Below, piece by piece: positions 13,648 to 22,298 of a stretch of 64,000 bases of DNA (position 1 is its first letter; each line of letters begins with the position of its first letter). Origin of the DNA: Amycolatopsis iheyensis (GTDB lineage: Bacteria > Actinomycetota > Actinomycetes > Mycobacteriales > Pseudonocardiaceae). The notes beneath the pieces were generated by a model. The model searched no databases. It saw only the letters and a program-made list of their open reading frames with translations, and was not told the origin of the DNA. Where the stretch lies: NCBI RefSeq assembly GCF_024703995.1, contig NZ_JAMXQV010000003.1:310001-374000 (forward strand). The letters are read 5' to 3'. Both the position numbers and the translations under genes were made by a program.

Positions 13648-16392
13648 ATGGGGGACATCGCGATCAGCCTGCTCGGGCCGCTCGAGGTGCGGGTCCGGGG
13701 TGACCTCGTCGCCATTCCCGGCAGCCGGCCCGCCGCCGTGCTCGCCGTGCTGGCGCTGTCGGCCGGGCGGCCCGTCGGGGTGGACGCGCTCGTCGAGCAG
13801 GTCTGGCGGGAGCAGCTCGGCGATCTGCGCAACGCCGCCGCCGTCAGCGTTTCCCGGCTGCGCAAGGTGCTCGGCGGCGACGCCGTCGTCGCCGAAGGCG
13901 GGGGCTACCGGCTCGCCGTGCCGCAGGGGAGCGTGGACATCGACCGCTTCACCGCGCTGCTCGAAACCGCCGGTGGCAGCGCCGACGCGCGGCTGGCCCG
14001 GATCGAGGCCGCTCTCGAACTCTGGCGGGGCGAGCCGCTCACCGGGGTCGCCGTCGAGGCGCCCGCCGATGTCGGGCGGCTGCGGGAGCTGCGGCTGCGT
14101 GCCCTCGAACTCGCCGCCGAGCTGCGGCTCGAGCTCGGCCGGCACGAAGACGTCGCCGCCGACCTGGCCGCGCTCGTCGCCGCCTACCCGCTGCGGGAAC
14201 GGTTCACCACCCTGCTGATGGCCGCGCGGTACCGGTGCGGGCGGCAGGCCGAGGCACTCGGCGCGTTCGAGCAGCTGCGGACCACCCTCGCCGACGAGCT
14301 CGGCGTCGATCCCGGGCCCGCCGCGCGGCGCCTGCACCAGCAGATCCTCGAGGCCGACCCCGCCCTCGACGCCCGGGCGCCGCACGTCCGCCCCGCGCAG
14401 CTGCCGCCACCGCCGCCCGCTCTGGTCGGTCGCGAGGCCGAGCTCGCCGCCCTGCGCGAGGTCGGTGCCGGGACGCCGTCGATCGCGATCGTGACCGGGC
14501 CGGCCGGGGTCGGCAAGACCGCGCTGACGCTGGCGTGGGCGCACGCGGCCCGCCCGGAGTTCCCCGGCGGCCAGCTCCACCTGGACCTCAACGGCTTCGG
14601 CCCGGGCGAGCCGATGGCCACCCAGGACGCCGTCACCGCGCTGCTGCAGTCGTTGCAGGTCGGCGAGCCGGACCCGGGGGCGCCGCCGGAGACGCGGTCG
14701 GCGCTGCTGCGGACCGCGCTCGCCGGGCGGCACCTGCTGCTGGTGCTCGACAACGCCCGCGACAGCGCGCAGGTCCTGCCGTTGCTCGGCGACGGCTGCG
14801 TCACCGTCGTCACCAGCCGGAACCGGCTGTCCGGCCTCACCACGCGGCACGCCGCCCGCCGCGTCGTGCTCGAGCCGCTGCCGGCGCCGGATGCCGTGCG
14901 GCTGCTCGCGTCCGTGGCCGGGCCGGACCGGGTGGCCGCCGAGCCGGCCGCCGCGGCGGCCGTCGTCGAGTGGTGTGGCCGGCTGCCGCTGGCCACGGCC
15001 ATCGTCGGCGAGCGGATCGCGCGTGGCCCCGGGGTGCCGCTCGCCGAGTTCACCGCCGAACTGGCCGGGGAACAGCGGCGGCTCGACCTGCTCGACGTCG
15101 GCGGTGAGCCGGCGACCGGGATGCGCGTGGTCCTGGGGTGGTCCTACGCCGCGCTGCCGCCGGAAACGCAGTCGTTCCTCCGCCGGCTGGGCGCCCATCC
15201 GGCGCCGGAGATCGACCTCGCCGCCGCGGCCGCGGCCACCGGGGTCACGGTGGCGCGAGCCCGCGCCGCCGCCGACGAGCTCAGCGGCCTCCACCTGGCC
15301 CGGCGGCTCCCGGGGCACCGGCTCGGCGTGCACGACCTGGTCCGGGCGTACGCCGACGAACTGCTGGGCACCGAGCGGGCGGCGGCCCGCGCGCGGCTGG
15401 TCGAGTGGTACCAGCACACGATCGCCGCGGCGTGCGCGCTGCTCGACCCGCGCGGCCGGCCGGTGCCGTTGCCGCCACCCGGCGACGGCGTCAGCCCGCT
15501 CGTCTTCACCGGCCGGGCCGAGGCCCTGCGGTGGTGCGACGCCGAGCGCACCACGGTCGCGGCCATCGCCGCGACCGCCGCACGCGACGGACAGCACGAG
15601 GCGGTCGGCACGCTCGCCGAGCTGTACTGGGGGTATCTCGACCTGCGTGGCCGGCCGGGGGAGGTGCGGGCGATGTGCGAGCTCGCGGCCTCGAGCGCGC
15701 GGGCCGCCGGCGACCGCGTCGCGGAAGCCCGGCACCTCAACCGGCTCGGCATCGCGCACCTGCTGCTCGGCGAGTTCGCGGCCGCCGAGGAGCGCGGCTC
15801 GGCCGCGCTCGCCCTCGACCGGGCGCTCGGGGACCACGCAGCCGAAGCGGAAACGCTGACGAACCTCGCCCGGATCGCGATCACCGCCGGCCGCCCGGCG
15901 GACGGGATCTCGTCGTGCCGCCGGGCCCTCGCCCTCCTGCCCGAGCCCGAACGCGGCTGGCGCGCGTGGAACAACCTCGCGACCGCGCAGCAGAACGCGG
16001 GGCACACCGAAGCTGCCCTCGACTCCATCGAACGCGCCCTGCACGCGGCGGACCTGCACGGCGAGACCGGCGGGCACCAGCTCACCCTCGACGCCGCCGG
16101 CATGCGCGCCTACTCCCAGGACACGCGCGGGCACATCCACCTGCGGCTCGGCGCGCCGGAGGCCGCCCTCGCCGACTTCCGGCACGCCCACCACGTCGCC
16201 GTCGAGCTCGGCGAATGGCGGCTCGAGGCGGAAGCCCTGATCGGCGCCGGGCACGCGCTGCACGTCCAGGGGCGGGCCGAGCGGGCACACGAGACCTGGC
16301 ACAAGGCCCTGGACGTCTACGCGGACGTCGAGGCGCACGCGGCGATCGCCGAGCTGCGCCGCACCATGGCGGAGTGCTGCCCGCGAGCGTGA
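13648..16392 (+). CDS. AfsR/SARP-family transcriptional regulator
   Basis: A 914-residue activator. An OmpR-like winged helix (about 1-95) begins ISLLGPLEV with the NAAAVSVSRLRKVLG recognition region. A BTAD domain follows (about 95-245, with PLRERFTTLLMAARYRCGRQAEAL). The NB-ARC ATPase starts around LVGREAEL, with Walker A GPAGVGKT (Lys290), LLLVLDNA and CGRLPLAT. The rest is TPR-like. Such proteins activate secondary-metabolite or developmental genes. A TAGCGT hexamer 7 nt before ATG 13648 suggests a leaderless mRNA. Its NB-ARC and TPR parts parallel the STAND protein at 6614, but the DNA-binding module differs. No biosynthetic cluster adjoins it. Confidence 0.92.
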   Translation: MGDIAISLLGPLEVRVRGDLVAIPGSRPAAVLAVLALSAGRPVGVDALVEQVWREQLGDLRNAAAVSVSRLRKVLGGDAVVAEGGGYRLAVPQGSVDIDRFTALLETAGGSADARLARIEAALELWRGEPLTGVAVEAPADVGRLRELRLRALELAAELRLELGRHEDVAADLAALVAAYPLRERFTTLLMAARYRCGRQAEALGAFEQLRTTLADELGVDPGPAARRLHQQILEADPALDARAPHVRPAQLPPPPPALVGREAELAALREVGAGTPSIAIVTGPAGVGKTALTLAWAHAARPEFPGGQLHLDLNGFGPGEPMATQDAVTALLQSLQVGEPDPGAPPETRSALLRTALAGRHLLLVLDNARDSAQVLPLLGDGCVTVVTSRNRLSGLTTRHAARRVVLEPLPAPDAVRLLASVAGPDRVAAEPAAAAAVVEWCGRLPLATAIVGERIARGPGVPLAEFTAELAGEQRRLDLLDVGGEPATGMRVVLGWSYAALPPETQSFLRRLGAHPAPEIDLAAAAAATGVTVARARAAADELSGLHLARRLPGHRLGVHDLVRAYADELLGTERAAARARLVEWYQHTIAAACALLDPRGRPVPLPPPGDGVSPLVFTGRAEALRWCDAERTTVAAIAATAARDGQHEAVGTLAELYWGYLDLRGRPGEVRAMCELAASSARAAGDRVAEARHLNRLGIAHLLLGEFAAAEERGSAALALDRALGDHAAEAETLTNLARIAITAGRPADGISSCRRALALLPEPERGWRAWNNLATAQQNAGHTEAALDSIERALHAADLHGETGGHQLTLDAAGMRAYSQDTRGHIHLRLGAPEAALADFRHAHHVAVELGEWRLEAEALIGAGHALHVQGRAERAHETWHKALDVYADVEAHAAIAELRRTMAECCPRA

Positions 16393-16500
16393 CCGCGCCC
16401 GACGGATGTCGTGGGCCGGCCTGGTGGCAGCAGGCATTCGTCGGCTGTGCGCCACCTCGTGCCGGATCCAAGATGGGAACAACGCAACGCTGGAGGTGTG

Positions 16501-18465
16501 GTGGAAAACCTGGAGACGACCGAAGCCCATCGGAAGGTCACGGAGCACCTGCGGGCGGTGCACGAGCCCGCGTTCGGGCGCCCGCACTCGATCCGTGAAC
16601 CGCAGGTGACGAGCGACGGCGAGCGGGTGGTGGTGACCGGCGCCGTGCTCGACGAACTGAAGGGCGTGCCCCGGACCGCCGTGTACACCGTCGAGGACGG
16701 CGAGCTCCGGCCGGTCACCACCGGGCAGGGCTCCGCGCGGGGTGCGCGGTTCTCGCCGGACGGGCGCACGCTCGCGTTCCTGGCCGACCGCCGGAAGGCG
16801 GGGGAGTTCCAGCTCTTCCTGCTGGACGCCGGCCGCTTCGGCGAGGCCCGGCCCGCGCCGGAGGTGCCCGGCACCGTCGAGTACGCGCACTGGTCCCCGG
16901 ACGGCGCCAAGGTGCTGCTCGGCGTGGCCGGGCTCGGCGCGGACCTCTCCGGCGGGCAGGGCTCGGGCACGAACTCGGCCCCGGGCGCGGAAAAGCCGTC
17001 GTGGTTCCCGGAGCTCGACGACGGCAGCCACGACGGCGGGTGGCGCAGCCTGTGGGTGCACACCGTCGCGACCGGCGAGCTGACGCGGGTGTCGCCGGAG
17101 GGGCTGAACTGCTGGGAAGCCGGCTGGTGCGGCGCCGAGCAGGTGGTGGCGATCGCGTCGGACGCGCCCGGCGAGGACGAGTGGTACATCGCCCACCTGG
17201 CCCTGCTCGACCTCGACGGCGACGCCCGCAAGCTGCTGGGCAGCGACGTCCAGCTGGCCTTGCCCGCGGGCTCCCCGGACGGCGAATGGGTGGCCGTCGT
17301 CGAGGCCGTGTGCAGTGACCGGGGGGTGGTCGCGGGCGATCTGCTGCTCGTCGAGGCGGCCACCGGGACCGTGCGGCGGGTCGACACGGACGGCGCCGAC
17401 GTCACGCAGCTGCAGTGGCTCGACGCCGAGCGCCTCGGCTACGTCGGGCTGCGCCGGCTCGACTCGGTCGCCGGGATCGTGGCAGGCGGCAAGGTCACCG
17501 AGGTGTTGTCGGCCGGGCTGTCGTGCTCGGCGGGCGGGTTCCACCCGCAGGGCGCGTTCACCGCCGACGGCCGGCTCCTGACCGTGCAGGACTCCTACGA
17601 ACTGGCGCCGCAGCTGGTGCTCGACGGGACCCGGCTCGCGTCGGTGGCGCACCCGGGCACGGAGTTCGTCCGGTCGGTGGCCGGCACGGCCGAGGTCGTG
17701 ACGTGGCCGGCGCCGGACGGCCTGGAGATCGACGGCATCCTCTGCCGCCCGGCCGGGGACGGGCCGTTCCCGCTGGTGGTGAGCATTCACGGCGGGCCGA
17801 TCTGGTCGTACCAGAACTCGTGGTCGATGCGCTACGCCTGGGTTCCGCTGCTGGTGCAGCAGGGGTACGCGGTGCTGAGCCCGAACCCGCGGGGCAGCTC
17901 GGGCCGCGGGCAGGAGTTCGCCGCGCGGGTCGTCGGCGACATGGGTGGCGCCGACACCCACGACTACCTCTCCGGCATCGACGCGCTGGTCGAACGCGGG
18001 CTCGTCGACGGCTCGAAAGTGGGCCTCATCGGCGGCAGCTACGGCGGGTTCATGTCGTCGTGGCTGGTCACCCAGGACACGCGGTTCGCCGCCGCGGTGC
18101 CGGTTTCGCCGGTGACGGACTGGTACAGCCAGAGCTTCACGAGCAACATCGCCGCGTGGGGCAACCGCTTCCTCGACGCGGATCCCGAGCAGCCCGGCAC
18201 GCTCGCGCACACGCGCAGCCCGGTGCTGCACGCGAGCAAGGCACGCACGCCGTGCCTGAACATCGCGGGGGCGCGGGACAACTGCACGCCGCCCGGGCAG
18301 GCGAGGGAGTTCCACCAGGCGCTGCTGGCCCAGGGCGTGCCGTCGGTGCTGGCGATCTACCCGGAGGAAGGCCACGGCGTCCGGGCGTTCCCGGCGCAGC
18401 TCGACTTCCTCGCGCGGACGCTGCAGTGGTTCGAACGGCACATGCCGGCGTCGCCTGCGCAATAG
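16501..18465 (+). CDS. S9-family serine peptidase (acylaminoacyl-/prolyl-type)
   Basis: A 654-residue cytoplasmic peptidase with a beta-propeller N-terminal half (repeated SPDG strands) and an alpha/beta-hydrolase C-terminal half. The catalytic triad is visible: Ser513 in GGSYGG, Asp593 in ARDNCTP and His625 in EGHGV. GTG 16501 follows GGAGG at 16492-16496 by 4 nt; an adjacent in-frame GTG at 16498 is too close to it. The enzyme should cleave short peptides or acyl-amino acids. No signal peptide is seen. Downstream hairpins at 18458-18522 may end the transcript. Confidence 0.92.
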   Translation: MENLETTEAHRKVTEHLRAVHEPAFGRPHSIREPQVTSDGERVVVTGAVLDELKGVPRTAVYTVEDGELRPVTTGQGSARGARFSPDGRTLAFLADRRKAGEFQLFLLDAGRFGEARPAPEVPGTVEYAHWSPDGAKVLLGVAGLGADLSGGQGSGTNSAPGAEKPSWFPELDDGSHDGGWRSLWVHTVATGELTRVSPEGLNCWEAGWCGAEQVVAIASDAPGEDEWYIAHLALLDLDGDARKLLGSDVQLALPAGSPDGEWVAVVEAVCSDRGVVAGDLLLVEAATGTVRRVDTDGADVTQLQWLDAERLGYVGLRRLDSVAGIVAGGKVTEVLSAGLSCSAGGFHPQGAFTADGRLLTVQDSYELAPQLVLDGTRLASVAHPGTEFVRSVAGTAEVVTWPAPDGLEIDGILCRPAGDGPFPLVVSIHGGPIWSYQNSWSMRYAWVPLLVQQGYAVLSPNPRGSSGRGQEFAARVVGDMGGADTHDYLSGIDALVERGLVDGSKVGLIGGSYGGFMSSWLVTQDTRFAAAVPVSPVTDWYSQSFTSNIAAWGNRFLDADPEQPGTLAHTRSPVLHASKARTPCLNIAGARDNCTPPGQAREFHQALLAQGVPSVLAIYPEEGHGVRAFPAQLDFLARTLQWFERHMPASPAQ

Positions 18466-18522
18466 TTGCGTGCGGTACGCAAAGGGTGGGGTGCGGTCGC
18501 GGACAGTGACGATCTACTGTCC
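18458..18522. terminator. Nested inverted repeats after the S9 peptidase gene
   Basis: CGCAA-TAG-TTGCG (18458-18470, spanning the stop codon) and TTGCGT-GCGGT-ACGCAA (18466-18482) share one arm and are mutually exclusive. A separate perfect repeat GGACAGT-N8-ACTGTCC covers 18501-18522. The last is the better terminator candidate, though it lacks a U-tract; the first pair could instead be an operator. Confidence 0.4.
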
Positions 18523-18595
18523 CTTTCGGGCCGTTTGCCGGGGTCGTCCAGGGGAAGCGGTGTGCCCAGGCCGTCCACCGTGAGCGAGGTACCCG

Positions 18596-20629
18596 ATGCC
18601 GACCACCGACGCGCCCGCTTCGCCCGCGCCCACGACCGGGGCGGTCCGCCGCTACCGGCCGGAGCTGCAGGGGCTGCGGGCGGTCGCGGTGGTGCTGGTC
18701 GTCAGCTACCACGTGTGGCTGGGCCGGGTCTCGGGCGGCGTCGACGTCTTCTTCCTGATCTCGGGCTTCCTGCTCACCGGGCAGCTGGTCCGGGCGGCCG
18801 GGCGCGGGCCGATCGCGTTCCGGCCGCTCTGGGGCCGGATGATCAAGCGGCTGTTCCCGGCCGCGCTGACCGTGCTGCTCGGCGTGCTGGTGCTCGGCAT
18901 GGTCCTGCTGCCGGAGGACCGGTGGTTCCAGACCATCGGGGAAGTGTTCGCCTCGGCGCTCTACGTCGAGAACTGGCGCCTCGCCGCCGATTCGGTCGAC
19001 TACTTCGCCCAGCACAACACCGCGAGCGTCGTGCAGCACTTCTGGTCGCTGTCGATCCAGGGCCAGTTCTACGTCGCCTGGCCGCTGCTGATCGCCCTCG
19101 TCGCAATGCTCGCGACGCGCCTGCGCCGGTCGCTGACCGCGTCGGTCGCGGTGGTCCTCGCGGTCCTGTTCGCCGGCTCGCTCGCCTACTCGGTGCACCT
19201 CACCGCGGTGAACCAGCCGCTGGCCTACTTCCACTCGGCCACCCGGATCTGGGAGTTCGCCTTCGGCGGCCTGCTCGCGCTCGTGCTCGACCGGGTGGTG
19301 CTGCCCCGCCTGGCGCGGATCGTGCTGGGCTGGGTGGGCGTCGCCGCGCTGATCACCTGCGGCCTGGTGCTCGACGTCGGCGAGGTGTTCCCGGGCTGGG
19401 CGGCGCTGTGGCCGACGACGGCCGCCGCGCTGGTGATCCTGGCCGGCGCCACCGGGAGCGCGGTGGCCGCCGATCGCCTCCTCGCCTCGAAGCCGCTGGA
19501 GTACGTCGGAAACCTCAGCTACGCGCTGTACCTGTGGCACTGGCCGGTCCTGGTGCTGTACCTGGTCGCCCGGCACCGGGAGGTGGTCGGGCCGCTCGGC
19601 GGCGCGGTGGTGATCGGGACGTCGGTGCTGCTGGCGGCGGCGACCCACCACTTCGTCGAACAGCCGCTGCGCACGTCCCGGGTGGGGGAGCGGACCCGCT
19701 GGGGCGCCTACCGCTTCGGCGTCCTCGCGCTGCTGCCGGTGCTGGTGGTCACGCTCGGCTGGCAGGTCGCGAGCACGAAGAAGGCGGGCTTCTCGATCGC
19801 GCTCGACGACGACGACCACCCGGGCGCGCTGGCCCGCGACCCGGACTCGCCGAAGAAGACCGTGCCGGGCAAGGACGTCGTGCCGCCGATGATCGCCGTG
19901 CCGAACGACTGGGGCGGCTTCGCCGACGCGGGCTGCGTCCGGTCGCGGTTCGACGAGATCCTCGAGGTCTGCACGTGGCGTCCGGCGGGGACGCCGTCGA
20001 AGCGGCTCGTCGCGGTCGGTGATTCGCACGTCCAGCAGTACCTCGCCGCGCTCAAGCCCGCGGCCGAGAAGAACGGCTACCAGGTCACCTTCATGCTCAA
20101 GGGCGCCTGCCCGTTCTCCACGACGTCGGACGCGATGCCCGGCGACCCCGGCTGCCTCGCCTGGAACGCGGCCGCGCAGCGGGAAATCCTGGATCAGCGC
20201 CCGGACGCCGTGGTGACGCTGTCCACCCGTGACGTCCGGCCCGGCCTGACCGAGCAGACCCCGCAGGGGTTCGTCGACCAGTGGCGGGTGCTCGACCGGG
20301 CCGGCATCCCGGTCGTCGCGCTCCGGGACAACCCGCGGATGGGCTTTTCGCCGCCGGCGTGCGTCGAGGCCCACGGCGTCAAGGCGCCGGAGTGCAGCGT
20401 CCCGCGTGCGACGCTGCTCGCCGACCCGCCGCCCTACGACGGCCGGGCGGACATCCCCGCGAACGTCTCCTTCCTCGACTTCGGCGACTACTTCTGCGGC
20501 CGCTCGTCGTGCCGCCCGGTGGTCGGGAACGTGCTGGTGTACATGGACGACAACCACGTGACGGCGAGCTTCATGGCCACGCTCTCGCCGGTGCTGGAGA
20601 AGGCCATGGTCGCCGCGCTCGGCTGGTGA
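18596..20629 (+). CDS. OafA-like O-acyltransferase with C-terminal SGNH domain
   Basis: A 677-residue membrane acyltransferase. The N-terminal acyltransferase-3 domain (about 20-400) has LQGLRAVAVVLVVSYHV with the conserved Arg and His, GGVDVFFLISGF and about ten transmembrane segments. The C-terminal extracytoplasmic SGNH hydrolase-like domain starts with AVGDSHVQQY (the GDSH block) and ends with a YMDDNHVT block holding the Asp and His. Such fusions acetylate cell-wall or exported polysaccharides or lipids. ATG 18596 has GAGG upstream. It is convergent with the GGT-like gene with a 10-bp gap. Confidence 0.92.
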   Translation: MPTTDAPASPAPTTGAVRRYRPELQGLRAVAVVLVVSYHVWLGRVSGGVDVFFLISGFLLTGQLVRAAGRGPIAFRPLWGRMIKRLFPAALTVLLGVLVLGMVLLPEDRWFQTIGEVFASALYVENWRLAADSVDYFAQHNTASVVQHFWSLSIQGQFYVAWPLLIALVAMLATRLRRSLTASVAVVLAVLFAGSLAYSVHLTAVNQPLAYFHSATRIWEFAFGGLLALVLDRVVLPRLARIVLGWVGVAALITCGLVLDVGEVFPGWAALWPTTAAALVILAGATGSAVAADRLLASKPLEYVGNLSYALYLWHWPVLVLYLVARHREVVGPLGGAVVIGTSVLLAAATHHFVEQPLRTSRVGERTRWGAYRFGVLALLPVLVVTLGWQVASTKKAGFSIALDDDDHPGALARDPDSPKKTVPGKDVVPPMIAVPNDWGGFADAGCVRSRFDEILEVCTWRPAGTPSKRLVAVGDSHVQQYLAALKPAAEKNGYQVTFMLKGACPFSTTSDAMPGDPGCLAWNAAAQREILDQRPDAVVTLSTRDVRPGLTEQTPQGFVDQWRVLDRAGIPVVALRDNPRMGFSPPACVEAHGVKAPECSVPRATLLADPPPYDGRADIPANVSFLDFGDYFCGRSSCRPVVGNVLVYMDDNHVTASFMATLSPVLEKAMVAALGW

Positions 20630-20639
20630 GCGGGGCCGG

Positions 20640-22298
20640 TCAGAGCCCGTCGGCGACGCCTTCGCGGCGCGGACCGGTGCACGTGCCCAGGCTGCCGCCG
20701 GCTTCGCGCCAGGCCATCTGGTAGGTGCCCATGTGGTAGTCGTAGGCGGGCAGGGGATTGGTCAGCACGCCGAGTTTCGCCAGCCCGGCGGGCACGTCCG
20801 GACCGACCCGGGACTCGACCGAGATCGTGTGGTCGTCCTCGTACGGCAGGCAACGCGGGGCGTCGTCGGCCGCGTAGGGCGTCATGCCGAAGTCCAGGAT
20901 GTTCGACAGGACCTGCGGGACCGTGCAGTGCACGTTGCCCGGGGAACCCAGTGACAGCCACGGTTTCCCGTCGCGCAGGACCATCGTGTTGGACAGGATC
21001 GAGCGCATCCGGCCGCCGCCGGTCACCCAGCCCTCGATCGGCGAGGCCAGGCTGTTCATCGCGTGGCTGCCGACCATCGGCACGCCGCCGACGACCTCGC
21101 CGGGGATGCCGCCGCTCTGCAGCGTGTTCATCAGCTGCACCCAGTTGCCCTGCTCGTCGACGACGGTGAGCTCGCAGCTGCCGGCGGGCTGCTTCGACGC
21201 TCCCGACGCGGCCATGGCGGGCGCCCCGCGGGTGAGCTTGACGTGCTCGGTGAGGTCGACGCGGGCCTTCGCGTTGCGGAGGATCTCCGCGAAGCCCTTG
21301 ATCAGCGCGGGCGAGGTGAGTGGGCCGGTCGTGTCGCCGAAGACGCCGGGATCGTTGAGGATGCCCGTCTCGAGGGTGGCGCGGCGCAACGCGTGCGCGA
21401 GGTAGTACAACGCCTCGGCGTTCGCCGACCAGTGCCCGACCGAGGTGATGTCGAGCTCGTCGAGGATGCCGAGCACGATCTGGCAGTAGATGCCCTGACG
21501 CTCGGGCGCCGACTGCTGGACGATCGTGGCTCCCTTGTGCTCCCAGCGGTGTCCGGCGGACCACCGCGGCGGGATCGCGGTGAGGTGCTCCGGTTTGACG
21601 CCCCAGCCGAGCGCGTTGCCGCGCGCGACGAAGTCCCGGGCCCACTGGCCGGTGAGGAAGTGGTCCGGGCCTTCGGCCGCCAGCGCGCGCATCGTCGCGG
21701 CCAGTTCCGGGGACGCCCAGCGGTCGCCGACCTGCGGGAGGTGCCCGTCCGGGGTGAAGTGCTCGCGGCCGGACTCGGTGTAGAGGAAGAAGTCGACGGT
21801 CTGTGCCATGACGAGGTGCTCGAACGACGTCACCTCGTGGCCTGCTTCGGCCCAGTGGACCGCGGACTCGCACAGCCGCGCCCAGGGCAGGGTCGCGTAC
21901 CGCTCGTAAAGCGCTTTCATGCCGGGCATGAAACCCGGCACGACGGCACGGGGCGTGCCGGGCGCCGCCGCGTAAAGCCCTTTGCCCATCGGGATCGGGG
22001 CGAACGGCGGCAGGCCCGGCACGATCGTGCCCATGCTGTTCAGCTCGGCGACTTCGCCGGTCTTCGCGTCGTGGACCAGCGCGGTGACGGTGCCGGTGTG
22101 GTTGGTCATGTCCTGCTGGACGACGGCCTGCACCAGGCTCCCGGCGATCGCGGCGTCGACGGCGTTGCCGCCCGCACGCAGCGTGTCGAGCATCGTGTCG
22201 GTGACGATCCGGTGCTGGCTCGACGCCACGGCCCGCCGCCCGGTCACGGGCTCCTTCGGCCCGACCCGGCCCGGTCCGGTTGCCACAACGGTGGTCAT
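20640..22298 (-). CDS. Gamma-glutamyltransferase-like Ntn-hydrolase with altered nucleophile site
   Basis: A 552-residue protein of the gamma-glutamyltranspeptidase superfamily: an early GGNAVDAAIA motif, a central GxxDF-type region and a GSPGN stretch in the small-subunit part. The family nucleophile is the first Thr of a TTH motif just before a SVVD strand; here that spot reads S374-C-E-L before TVVD, so Ser (or Cys) would have to serve. There is no signal peptide, so it should be cytoplasmic. ATG 22298 has GAGGAGGA upstream and overlaps the prolyl oligopeptidase stop by 4 nt (ATGA). It is the last gene of a three-gene peptide-breakdown operon. Confidence 0.85.
   Translation of the reverse strand: MTTVVATGPGRVGPKEPVTGRRAVASSQHRIVTDTMLDTLRAGGNAVDAAIAGSLVQAVVQQDMTNHTGTVTALVHDAKTGEVAELNSMGTIVPGLPPFAPIPMGKGLYAAAPGTPRAVVPGFMPGMKALYERYATLPWARLCESAVHWAEAGHEVTSFEHLVMAQTVDFFLYTESGREHFTPDGHLPQVGDRWASPELAATMRALAAEGPDHFLTGQWARDFVARGNALGWGVKPEHLTAIPPRWSAGHRWEHKGATIVQQSAPERQGIYCQIVLGILDELDITSVGHWSANAEALYYLAHALRRATLETGILNDPGVFGDTTGPLTSPALIKGFAEILRNAKARVDLTEHVKLTRGAPAMAASGASKQPAGSCELTVVDEQGNWVQLMNTLQSGGIPGEVVGGVPMVGSHAMNSLASPIEGWVTGGGRMRSILSNTMVLRDGKPWLSLGSPGNVHCTVPQVLSNILDFGMTPYAADDAPRCLPYEDDHTISVESRVGPDVPAGLAKLGVLTNPLPAYDYHMGTYQMAWREAGGSLGTCTGPRREGVADGL

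Noticed and set aside
13609..18462. 1617-codon open frame on the minus strand
   Set aside because: Composition is Arg/Gly/His-rich low-complexity typical of a shadow frame in high-GC DNA. It lies opposite the well-supported SARP and S9 peptidase genes.
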